A stretch of 7,033 nucleotides of DNA from an uncultured Prevotellaceae bacterium (GCA_946407325.1 CAMJNN010000064.1:1-7033); one strand, 5' to 3'. Shown: positions 1 through 6,935, counted from the stretch's first letter. Notes: a model not told the origin generated them from the sequence alone. Program-made: numbers and translations.

Positions 1-1668
1 TATCGTTACCTCGATATGGTGAATCAGTTTACGTTGCCTTTCATCGATGATGCCTCTATAGAAAACTGTTTACACTGCCTAGGCGTTTGTTGCTACCTAA
101 TGCTTCCGCCAGAGCAGGTAGCCGAACGTATGGCACACTTGGAACCAGTAGCCATGCGATTGGAGGTAAAGGAGGGCAAGAACAACTGTCTGCTGATCAA
201 TGATAGTTACAATTCTGACCTAAGGTCACTTGAACTGGCACTGGATTTCCAGTATCGCCGTTCACAAGACAAACAGCTGAAGCGTACTTTGATATTGAGT
301 GATATATTGGAAACTGGTCAAAAGGCTCGCATCCTTTACCGTCAGGTGGCGCAACTGCTCAGCAGCAAGGGCATACAACGTATCATTGGTGTGGGAGAGG
401 AAATATCATCTTGTGCTGATGAGTTTTCAATCGAAAGTGCATTCTTTACTACTACCAACGATTTGTTGGATGCCATTAACCAGCACAAGTTGATAATAGA
501 TCAAGAGATTATCCTGATCAAGGGCGCCCGTAAGTTTGGTTTCGACGAATTGACGGAAGTTATTGAGAAGAAGGTACATGAAACCATCTTAGAGGTCAAT
601 CTGGGTGCTTTGGTGGAGAATTTCAACTATTATCGAAGTTTGCTGAAGCCCACTACCAAGATGGTGTGTATGGTAAAGGCATCAGCCTACGGTGCAGGAT
701 CCATCGAAGTGGCCCGTACCTTGCAGGATCATCGTGTGGATTATTTGGCGGTGGCTGTGGCTGATGAGGGAGTGGAACTGCGTAAGGCAGGCATTCATGC
801 CAATATCCTCATTATGAATCCGGAGATGACAGCTTTTAAGACCATGTTCGACTATAAGCTGGAACCTGAAGTATATAGCTTCCATTGGTTGGAAGCTTTG
901 ATTGATGCTGCCGAGAAAGAGGGTATTACCAACTTCCCGATTCATATAAAATTGGATACAGGCATGCATCGACTGGGTTTTGACCCTTCCGATATGCCTG
1001 CATTGATAGATCGTCTGAAGAAACAGAATGCCTTGATTGTCCGTTCGGTATTCTCCCATTTCGTAGGTAGTGACTCAGAGCAGTTTGATGCTTTTACTTG
1101 TCGTCAGATGAATATATTCCTCAAGGCATCAAATGAGTTGCAGGCTGCTTTCTCTCATAAGATATTGCGACATATCTGCAACTCTGCAGGCATCGAGCGA
1201 TTCCCCAGCATCCAGTTGGATATGGTGCGTTTGGGCTTGGGCTTGTATGGCATCAATCCTATCACCAATGCCGTGATGCACAATGTGTGTACCCTTAAAA
1301 CCACCATCTTACAGACACATGATGTGCCAGCTGATGAGACAGTGGGCTATAGCCGCAAGGGACATCTCAGCCGACCGTCACGTATTGCCGCCATACCTAT
1401 CGGTTATGCCGATGGCTTGAACCGTCACTTGGGCAACGGCCACTGTTACTGTCTGGTCAATGGCAAGAAAGCTCCCTACGTGGGCAATATCTGCATGGAT
1501 GTATGTATGATTGATGTTACCGATATCGATTGTAAGGAAGGTGATAAGGTGGAGATCTTTGGAGATCATCTGCCTGTAACCGTACTGAGCGATGCGCTGG
1601 ATACCATCCCTTATGAGGTACTTACCAGCGTGAGCAACCGTGTAAAACGAATATATTTCCAAAATTAA
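1..1668 (+). CDS. murF-alr: Bifunctional UDP-MurNAc-tripeptide:D-Ala-D-Ala ligase / alanine racemase, 5'-truncated by window
   Basis: Cytoplasmic peptidoglycan-precursor enzyme. MurF adds D-Ala-D-Ala to the UDP-MurNAc-tripeptide with ATP, and Alr makes D-alanine from L-alanine with PLP. The frame is open from base 1, so the true start and the MurF Walker A site lie upstream; the ATG at base 16 is internal. Numbering from that Met, residues 1-45 are the end of the MurF ATPase domain. The C-terminal MurF domain follows, with the NDSYNSD motif at 62-68 (compare DSYNANP in MurF). The Alr domain runs from about 188 to 550, full length for the family. It shows the PLP lysine K221 in MVKASAYGAGS, R319 in DTGMHRLGF, the NSAG phosphate-binding motif, the catalytic Tyr445 in VGYSRKG, IPIGYADG and GNICMDVCMID. 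Both halves look intact, so this is a normal Bacteroidota fusion, not a pseudogene. It ends 33 bp before tatA, and no terminator is visible between them, so co-transcription is plausible. Confidence 0.96.
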   Translation, partial: YRYLDMVNQFTLPFIDDASIENCLHCLGVCCYLMLPPEQVAERMAHLEPVAMRLEVKEGKNNCLLINDSYNSDLRSLELALDFQYRRSQDKQLKRTLILSDILETGQKARILYRQVAQLLSSKGIQRIIGVGEEISSCADEFSIESAFFTTTNDLLDAINQHKLIIDQEIILIKGARKFGFDELTEVIEKKVHETILEVNLGALVENFNYYRSLLKPTTKMVCMVKASAYGAGSIEVARTLQDHRVDYLAVAVADEGVELRKAGIHANILIMNPEMTAFKTMFDYKLEPEVYSFHWLEALIDAAEKEGITNFPIHIKLDTGMHRLGFDPSDMPALIDRLKKQNALIVRSVFSHFVGSDSEQFDAFTCRQMNIFLKASNELQAAFSHKILRHICNSAGIERFPSIQLDMVRLGLGLYGINPITNAVMHNVCTLKTTILQTHDVPADETVGYSRKGHLSRPSRIAAIPIGYADGLNRHLGNGHCYCLVNGKKAPYVGNICMDVCMIDVTDIDCKEGDKVEIFGDHLPVTVLSDALDTIPYEVLTSVSNRVKRIYFQN

Positions 1669-1701
1669 GAATATTATTAACAATTTAAAAACAATAGAAT
1701 T

Positions 1702-1917
1702 ATGGAAAATTTACTGTTAATGTTTATGCCTTCGGGCTCAGAGTGGATCATTATCGCATTGATCATCCTGTTGTTGTTTGGTGGCAAGAAGATTCCAGAA
1801 CTCATGAAGGGTCTTGGTAAGGGCGTTAAGAGCTTCAAGGACGGTGTCAATGAGGCTAAGAGTGAAATCAACGACGCTACCAAGGAACTGGAAGACAAGG
1901 AAACCAAGAAAGATTAA
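1702..1917 (+). CDS. tatA: Twin-arginine translocase pore-forming subunit TatA
   Basis: Small inner-membrane protein that oligomerises around substrate-loaded TatC to let folded proteins cross the membrane. The 71 residues have the standard layout: a short N-terminal segment, one transmembrane helix (about 14-26), the FGG hinge at 26-28 followed by KKIPEL, an amphipathic helix (about 31-48, [12 protein letters not shown]) and a charged tail (49-71). Glu14 sits 12 residues before the hinge Phe, where E. coli TatA has Gln8 and E. coli TatB has Glu8. The ATG at 1702 is preferred because it gives the usual short N-terminus; Met7 and Met9 are alternatives that would still keep the membrane helix. 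No Shine-Dalgarno is seen; the leader is A/T-rich, as is usual in Bacteroidota. tatC follows 90 bp later and no tatB is present, consistent with a TatAC-type system. Confidence 0.95.
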   Translation: MENLLLMFMPSGSEWIIIALIILLLFGGKKIPELMKGLGKGVKSFKDGVNEAKSEINDATKELEDKETKKD

Positions 1918-1967
1918 TTTTCATTGTTTAATTGAGTTGGTCGTTGAATTTACTATGTCCGCATGGT

Positions 1968-1999
1968 AATTGTCAATTATCAATTGTCAATTGTCAATT
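1968..1999 (+). repeat. Heptamer tandem repeat in the tatC leader
   Basis: Four consecutive 7-bp units read AATTGTC (1968-1974), AATTATC (1975-1981), AATTGTC (1982-1988) and AATTGTC (1989-1995), followed by a partial AATT (1996-1999). The array ends eight bases before the tatC ATG, with a run of seven A plus G between. One end also contributes to an inverted repeat: TTTAATTGA at 1927-1935 is complementary to TCAATTAAA at 1994-2002. Short tandem units in a leader can change copy number by polymerase slippage; whether that happens here is unknown. Confidence 0.9.
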
Positions 2000-2007
2000 A
2001 AAAAAAG

Positions 2008-3918
2008 ATGGAAGACAGAGAATTGACGTTTTGGGAACACCTTGATGTGTTACGATGGGCATTGGTCCGTATTGTGGTATTGTGGTTTTTGCTGGCGATA
2101 GGTTTTTTTATCGCCATGCCCTACATTTTCGACCCTGTCATCATGGGACCGTGCCACGACAACTTTGTCTTCTATGGTTTCTTACGAAAGATAGGTGAGA
2201 TGTTCAATCTGACGGGTGACTTCTTTACCCAGCGGTTTGACATCAAACTGCAGAACATCAACTTAGCTGCACCTTTCTTTGTGCATCTCACCACATCATT
2301 CGTACTTTCCATCGTTATCCTGGTTCCCTACATCTTCTGGGAAATCTGGCTCTTTATCCGTCCTGCTCTCTATCCCAATGAAGCTGCTGGCGTACGAAAG
2401 GCTTTGCTCTTGGGTAACGTCATGTTCTATGTCGGTATGGCTGTGGGCTATTTCATGGTCTATCCGCTGGCTTTGCGCTTCCTCTCTACCTACGATTTGA
2501 GTGACAACATTGACACGCTCATTTCGCTAAACTCCTACATCGACAATTTCATGATGCTGATACTGGCCATGGGTATTGCTTTCGAGTTGCCTTTGGTAAC
2601 GTGGTTGCTTTCGCTCTTTGGCTTGCTGACACGCAGTACCTTGCGAGAGTATCGCCGTCATGCTATCGTTGTGATTGTCATCGCAGCAGCTATCATTACC
2701 CCTACGGGTGATCCGTTCACGTTGACGGCTGTGGCCTTGCCTCTTTATGCGCTCTACGAACTGAGTATCTTTATGATTAAAGAAAGTAAGGATGATGATG
2801 AAGAAGAGGAAGAAACTGTTAACAGTAAGGCTGCTGGTAATAAGCCTGATGGTCCGAATCCTGCTTTGGAAAAGAAACCTGATGGTGGTGGCGACCCTGA
2901 TGCGCCAGCTGCTGAGGCCAAAGAGATAAAGCCAGAGGATAAGGATATCCATGAGACATTACGTCTCCAGCGCGAAGCGGCAGAACAGGCGAAGGTGGAA
3001 GCTAAGAACAAGGCCCTGCAAGAACGTTTAGACAAAGCAGCTGCTGCTGGTGTGGCTGGTGCAACAGCTGAAACGGCGGAAGCCGCTGATGGTACTGTCA
3101 AGGAACTAACGGCCAATACCGAACCATCAGTTAAGGATGCTTTGGCTGAAGCTGCTACGACAACGGCCAAGAAGACCAGAATCGTCAAGAAACGCGAACC
3201 TCGCATGGTGATTGTCAATGATGAGATTTTCTGGGAGGAGGGACCTGAAATAGAGGTAGAGGAGGAGATTCCTGAATCTGAGGAAACCGATCAGGCAACA
3301 GAACAAAAGGCCGCCGACAACACCCCAACTGCTGCTGTAGATTCTCCTACAGAAGCTGTTTCTGAGGAAGCTACTACTGATGTTCTTGCTGAGACGCCTA
3401 CTGAAGCCCCAACAGATGTTCCTGCTGAGATGCCCGCCGATGCTGCTCCAAAGAAAGCACCTGTGGCTGAATCCTCTTTGGAGAGCCCCTATATGGACGA
3501 AACCGTCAACCAGCCTGAGGCGTTGCAAACACCTTACTACGATGATCCAGAGGCGATGCCTGACCTCAGCAAATACTATGCCGAAATACACCAGGAAATG
3601 GCGGAGGAAGAGACTGCAGAAGCCGTTCAATCTTCAGTAGAAGCACTGTCAGAGGCTATCCCTGCTGCTCCAACGACACCAGTCAGTCCGTCGGCCAACG
3701 ACATCGTCGAGCAAGCCCGTATGGCGGCAGAGAATGCACGTAAGGCAGCTGAGCAAGCCGTCAAAGCTGCGCAGGAAGCTGCTCGTATCGCTGAAGAAAC
3801 AGCTAAAGCTGCCGAGGAAGCAGCCAAAGCGGCCGCTGAAGAAGCAGCCAAAGCCGCTGCTAAGTCTGCCATAGATGTCAGTGGCATCCGTTATGACTAC
3901 GGCAGATTCAACAGTTAA
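2008..3918 (+). CDS. tatC: Twin-arginine translocase subunit TatC with very long C-terminal tail
   Basis: Polytopic inner-membrane receptor of the Tat pathway, which binds twin-arginine signal peptides. Residues 1-258 are a complete TatC core. They show the N-terminal motif TFWEHLDVLR (7-16), six predicted membrane helices (about 17-40, 93-116, 132-155, 177-200, 218-231 and 238-257), the loop RPALYPNE with Glu125 (equivalent to E. coli Glu103), and TPTGDPF (231-237) matching the E. coli TPPDVF region. The first periplasmic loop (about 41-92) is longer than in E. coli. Residues 259-636 are a tail predicted to be cytoplasmic. It contains a DDDEEEEE cluster (262-269), a charged helical stretch (about 313-344), an island RMVIVNDEIFWEEG (399-412), Thr/Pro/Ala repeats (457-480), Tyr-rich islands (493-530) and an Ala-rich heptad array (568-619). 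The frame is unbroken, so the tail looks genuinely encoded. The usual TatC is about 250-280 residues. The ATG at 2008 follows an A-run and no Shine-Dalgarno. The 3' end overlaps the next gene. Confidence 0.93.
   Translation: MEDRELTFWEHLDVLRWALVRIVVLWFLLAIGFFIAMPYIFDPVIMGPCHDNFVFYGFLRKIGEMFNLTGDFFTQRFDIKLQNINLAAPFFVHLTTSFVLSIVILVPYIFWEIWLFIRPALYPNEAAGVRKALLLGNVMFYVGMAVGYFMVYPLALRFLSTYDLSDNIDTLISLNSYIDNFMMLILAMGIAFELPLVTWLLSLFGLLTRSTLREYRRHAIVVIVIAAAIITPTGDPFTLTAVALPLYALYELSIFMIKESKDDDEEEEETVNSKAAGNKPDGPNPALEKKPDGGGDPDAPAAEAKEIKPEDKDIHETLRLQREAAEQAKVEAKNKALQERLDKAAAAGVAGATAETAEAADGTVKELTANTEPSVKDALAEAATTTAKKTRIVKKREPRMVIVNDEIFWEEGPEIEVEEEIPESEETDQATEQKAADNTPTAAVDSPTEAVSEEATTDVLAETPTEAPTDVPAEMPADAAPKKAPVAESSLESPYMDETVNQPEALQTPYYDDPEAMPDLSKYYAEIHQEMAEEETAEAVQSSVEALSEAIPAAPTTPVSPSANDIVEQARMAAENARKAAEQAVKAAQEAARIAEETAKAAEEAAKAAAEEAAKAAAKSAIDVSGIRYDYGRFNS
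3376..3447 (+). repeat. Imperfect 36-bp direct repeat inside the TatC tail
   Basis: Two adjacent 36-bp units encode TDVLAETPTEAP (residues 457-468 of TatC) and TDVPAEMPADAA (469-480). By eye about 25 of 36 bases match, best over the GATGTTC and TGCTGAGA stretches. This looks like a local duplication in a low-complexity Thr/Pro/Ala/Glu linker. Confidence 0.65.
3709..3858 (+). repeat. Alanine-rich heptad array at the TatC C-terminus (21-bp periodic coding repeat)
   Basis: TatC residues 568-617 can be written as seven near-repeats of seven residues: EQARMAA, ENARKAA, EQAVKAA, QEAARIA, EETAKAA, EEAAKAA (plus one Ala) and EEAAKAA, followed by AK. At DNA level this is a degenerate 21-bp periodicity. 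The composition predicts one long, highly charged alpha-helix with an alanine stripe, able to form a coiled coil or act as a rigid spacer. After it come the last non-repetitive residues, ending IRYDYGRFNS. Confidence 0.85.
3875..3918 (+). other. tatC / nuclease-helicase coding overlap
   Basis: The last 14 codons of tatC plus its TAA stop (3916-3918) are also read in another frame as the start of the nuclease-helicase. Two in-frame ATGs (3875 and 3893) both lie upstream of the tatC stop, so even the later start overlaps. No Shine-Dalgarno is seen before either ATG. Ribosomes finishing tatC could reinitiate here, linking the yields of the two proteins. Confidence 0.8.
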
Positions 3919-6874
3919 ACGCTTGAGGGTTACTTTTCTGCACAAAGATGAACAATTCCTTTATGTGCAGACAGAAGAGCCGAAGCGTGAAGCACCCTTG
4001 AAGGTGCGCTATGGTGTGGTGGATGTCAATGCTGAGTTTAATGATACAGTCGCACTGCTGTGGCCACAAGCGCAACTCAACCTGCTGGATGTCAGCATTG
4101 ATGAGACGGGTGTCCTCATTCCTCAATTTATCGTATTAGAGCCCGACTATCTGTTGGATGCGAGTTTGTTAGCTGAATGCTACAAGAACTATGGTGCCCA
4201 TCCTGCCAATTACCTCATGTCTCGTCTCACCCCTTCCGAGAACACCATTCCCCTCATTCTGGGTAACATTGCCAACACTTTTCTCGACGAATGGATCAAC
4301 GATGATTCTCCTGATTATAAGGAGAGCATGATGAAGGCTTTTCGCCAGCATCCTGTCAGCATCTCTGCCTGTACCACCTTGCAGGATGCCATCAAGGAAC
4401 GTGAACTGGCCCAAGATTGTCAGAAGCACTTTCGCAACATCCGTCAAACGGTGAGTGTTACCTTCCATGAGCCTGGTTATCAGTTGGACAAGACCGATGC
4501 CGTGCTCGAACCTTCTTACATCTGCGAGGCGTTGGGCATACAGGGCCGTCTCGACTATATGCAACGAGACATGCATGCGTTTATAGAGATGAAGTCGGGC
4601 AAAGCCGACGAGTTCACGATGCCCGGTCATGTATTGCCTCGCGAGAACAATCTCGTGCAGATGTTGCTCTATCAAGCCATGTTGGAATATACGATGGGCA
4701 TCGATCATCGTCAGAGCTTGGCCTACCTGCTTTACACACGTTATCCCATGCTCTACCCAGCTCGTCCTTCGTGGACGATGGTACACCGAATCATCAACCT
4801 GCGCAACCGCATTGTGGCAAAAGATTATCAGGTACAGGCGCACGATGAGGAAGATTATACAGCTGAGGTACTGGCACAGATCAATCCGCAAACGCTCAAC
4901 GAACAAAAGCAAAGTAGCAAGCTGTGGATACAGTTCCAAGAACCACAGATTGCTGCCTTCCAGCATAGTCTGCAACAACTCACGGCACTGGAACGCAGTT
5001 ACTTCTATACCCTTTACAATTTCATTACTCGCGAACTTTATACGGCAAAGACTGCTGGTGCCTCCGACTATGAAGGTCGTAAGGGACAAGCTACCCAGTG
5101 GCTCAGCACTTTCCAGGAGAAGCAAGATACCGGTGAGATAGTGGCTGACCTCCACCTCGTTGAAAACCATGCCGACGATACTGCCAATCCCTATTTAATG
5201 CTCCGTTCTATAACTGTCAATGGTCACTTTTTGGAGCAGCGAGCGCAGAGTCAAACTTGCTTGGGCTATGCTGAGTCACGACAAAATAGGACGATGTCAA
5301 TCGTCAATTTTCGGGAGGGTGATGCCATAGTCCTCTACCGTCGAGACACCCCCGATGCCAACGTTACGAATCAAATGTTGTTCAAGGGCTCAATTGAAGA
5401 GATCAACCCAGATGGTACCTGGAAGATAATGCTCCGTCAACCCCAAAGAAATCATAAAGTATTGCCACCAGATAGCCTCTATGCCTTCGAACATGATTTC
5501 ATGGATACCACCTTCCGCTCCATGTACCAAGGCTTGGCCTTGTTCCTGCAAGCCTCGCAACAACGTCGTGACTTGCTGTTAGGGCAACGCCCGCCTAAGC
5601 ATGATGCTCGCTACGACAAAGCCATTACAGAGGCAAAGGATGATTTCCAACGCATCACCCAGAAGGCATTGGCAGCGAGGGATTACTTCCTCTTGGTAGG
5701 TCCTCCGGGTACAGGCAAGACATCTATGGCACTTCGTAGCATGGTAGATGCCTTCCATCGGCGAGGCAAGCAGATACTGCTATTGAGCTATACCAATCGG
5801 GCAGTGGATGAGATTTGCAAGATGTTGGACAAGCTCAGCGTCGATTATCTACGCATCGGCACATCTGCTGCTTGTGCTGAGCCCTATCGTCCACATTTGC
5901 TCGAGCAACGGGTTACGGCCTGTACCAACCGTCGTGAGGTCGTTCGATTGTTGGAGAGTTGCAGTATTTTCGTTGGCACAACATCTACGCTCTCTGCCCG
6001 TACTTCCTTGTTCAATATCAAACATTTTGATGTTGCCCTGATTGATGAGGCTACCCAGATACTCGAGCCACAGCTCTTGGGCTTGCTCTGCATCAAGGAT
6101 GGTAAAGGACACGATGCCATTGACAAGTTTATCCTCATAGGCGACCACAAACAATTGCCAGCAGTGGTGCTACAACCAGCATCTGCCTCTGAAGTCAAGA
6201 GCCCTCTGCTGCGTGCCATTGGTCTCACCAACCTCAAAGACTCCCTCTTTGAAAGGCTCTATAGAAAGACAGACGATATGTCTATTGACATGTTGACCAA
6301 ACAAGGCCGCATGCACCCCGATGTGGCGAGGTTTGCCAACGATGCTTTCTATGAGGGCAAACTTCAACCCGTTGGCTTGCCCCATCAAACAGAAACGATG
6401 ACACTGCGGACACAGTTCATTCCTTCCAAAGCCGAGCCTACAACAAGTTCCCACAAGATCAACCACAGCGAGGCCGTTATTGCCGCACAGTTGGCAGCTA
6501 CCATCTATGAACAGACGGAAGATTTTGATGCTCAACATACTTTAGGCATCATCACCCCTTATCGCAGTCAGATAGCCTTGATCAGAAGCGAACTGGCCAA
6601 GCTCTCCATCCCTGCGCTGAACGACATCACCATCGATACCGTAGAACGCTATCAGGGAAGCGAGCGCGATGTCATTATCTATAGTTTTTGTGTCAACCGT
6701 CCTTGGCAATTAGAGCAGCTCTGCAATCTCACCGAAGACAATGGTCACTTGATAGACCGCAAGCTCAATGTTGCCTTGACACGTGCCCGCAAGCAGCTCT
6801 TCCTCACAGGTGTCCCAACGCTCCTGCACCAGCATCCTATCTATCACCGATTGTTGCAGTATTTTGAGACATAG
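3875..6874 (+). CDS. Dna2-like PD-(D/E)XK nuclease / superfamily 1 DNA helicase
   Basis: Predicted ATP-dependent helicase-nuclease of the Dna2/NAM7 (Upf1-like) group, 999 residues, cytoplasmic, presumably acting on DNA repair or replication intermediates. The N-terminal part (about 1-125) is probably a beta-rich domain. The nuclease follows: GNIANTFLDE (130-139), GRLD with Asp227, IEMKSGK with Glu238 and Lys240, and QMLLY (262-266). A likely 1B beta-barrel lies near 478-525. Helicase motifs are complete: Walker A GPPGTGKT (609-616), Ia SYTNRAVDE (638-646), II DEATQ (724-728), III GDHKQLP (756-762), QGRMHPD (810-816), IV TPYRSQ (894-899), V VERYQGSERD (923-932) and VI NVALTRARK (965-973). Downstream cysteines for an Fe-S cluster are not seen. 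The ATG at 3875 overlaps tatC by 44 nt; the ATG at 3893 (Met7) would overlap by 26 nt and fits equally well. The overlap suggests translational coupling to tatC. No exact family name is assigned and the in vivo role is unknown. Confidence 0.93.
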   Translation: MSVASVMTTADSTVKRLRVTFLHKDEQFLYVQTEEPKREAPLKVRYGVVDVNAEFNDTVALLWPQAQLNLLDVSIDETGVLIPQFIVLEPDYLLDASLLAECYKNYGAHPANYLMSRLTPSENTIPLILGNIANTFLDEWINDDSPDYKESMMKAFRQHPVSISACTTLQDAIKERELAQDCQKHFRNIRQTVSVTFHEPGYQLDKTDAVLEPSYICEALGIQGRLDYMQRDMHAFIEMKSGKADEFTMPGHVLPRENNLVQMLLYQAMLEYTMGIDHRQSLAYLLYTRYPMLYPARPSWTMVHRIINLRNRIVAKDYQVQAHDEEDYTAEVLAQINPQTLNEQKQSSKLWIQFQEPQIAAFQHSLQQLTALERSYFYTLYNFITRELYTAKTAGASDYEGRKGQATQWLSTFQEKQDTGEIVADLHLVENHADDTANPYLMLRSITVNGHFLEQRAQSQTCLGYAESRQNRTMSIVNFREGDAIVLYRRDTPDANVTNQMLFKGSIEEINPDGTWKIMLRQPQRNHKVLPPDSLYAFEHDFMDTTFRSMYQGLALFLQASQQRRDLLLGQRPPKHDARYDKAITEAKDDFQRITQKALAARDYFLLVGPPGTGKTSMALRSMVDAFHRRGKQILLLSYTNRAVDEICKMLDKLSVDYLRIGTSAACAEPYRPHLLEQRVTACTNRREVVRLLESCSIFVGTTSTLSARTSLFNIKHFDVALIDEATQILEPQLLGLLCIKDGKGHDAIDKFILIGDHKQLPAVVLQPASASEVKSPLLRAIGLTNLKDSLFERLYRKTDDMSIDMLTKQGRMHPDVARFANDAFYEGKLQPVGLPHQTETMTLRTQFIPSKAEPTTSSHKINHSEAVIAAQLAATIYEQTEDFDAQHTLGIITPYRSQIALIRSELAKLSIPALNDITIDTVERYQGSERDVIIYSFCVNRPWQLEQLCNLTEDNGHLIDRKLNVALTRARKQLFLTGVPTLLHQHPIYHRLLQYFET

Positions 6875-6904
6875 TACAGATTTGCATTAAAAATAGTTAC
6901 ATTA

Positions 6905-6935
6905 TTTGTTCTACATTCTTTTTTCCGTATTTTTG
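6905..6935 (+). promoter_or_regulatory. Bacteroidota-type sigma-70 promoter for the downstream secreted-protein gene
   Basis: TTTG at 6905-6908, a 19-bp spacer, then TATTTTTG at 6928-6935 match the primary-sigma consensus of Bacteroidota (-33 TTTG or TTG, -7 TAnnTTTG) in both sequence and spacing. Transcription should begin a few bases after 6935, giving a short A/T-rich leader of roughly 20 nt before the ATG at 6962. The -7 element overlaps a perfect 10-bp palindrome TTTTGCAAAA (6931-6940), which may be chance. This is the clearest promoter in the window and separates the last gene from the upstream cluster. Confidence 0.85.

Noticed and set aside
667..700. Variant PLP-lysine motif (KASAYGAG instead of KANAYGHG) as a sign of a non-functional racemase
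   Set aside because: The lysine, Arg319, Tyr445 and the other Alr motifs are all present, and this variant fits Bacteroidota fusions as I recall them.
2103..2109. Run of seven T early in tatC as a frameshift or phase-variation site
   Set aside because: The frame is intact through it and the encoded membrane helix is normal; one modest homopolymer is not evidence of programmed shifting.
2754..3218. Antisense frame rich in Ser/Ala opposite the TatC tail (similar ones at 3127-3630, 3627-3887 and 3649-3945)
   Set aside because: Its low-complexity Ala/Ser content is what GCT/GAA-rich codons give when read backwards. No start context or domain supports it.
2776..3918. The TatC tail as a separate gene or a remnant fused by a lost stop codon
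   Set aside because: The frame is continuous from helix 6, and there is no recognised domain and no clear separate start within the tail. A fusion origin cannot be excluded but nothing shows it.
4169..5170. Long open frame on the - strand (333 codons) inside the nuclease part of the helicase gene
   Set aside because: The + strand frame carries recognisable nuclease motifs across this stretch, and the antisense translation shows no domain I recognise. It is a shadow frame.
3875..6874. The nuclease-helicase as part of an anti-phage defence island
   Set aside because: Neighbours are housekeeping genes (murF-alr, tatA, tatC) and no other defence component, mobile element or CRISPR array is visible in the window.
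6875..6904. Rho-independent terminator after the nuclease-helicase gene
   Set aside because: Only a weak AT-only inverted repeat (AAATA / TATTT) is visible, with no GC stem and no proper T-tract, so no terminator is called.
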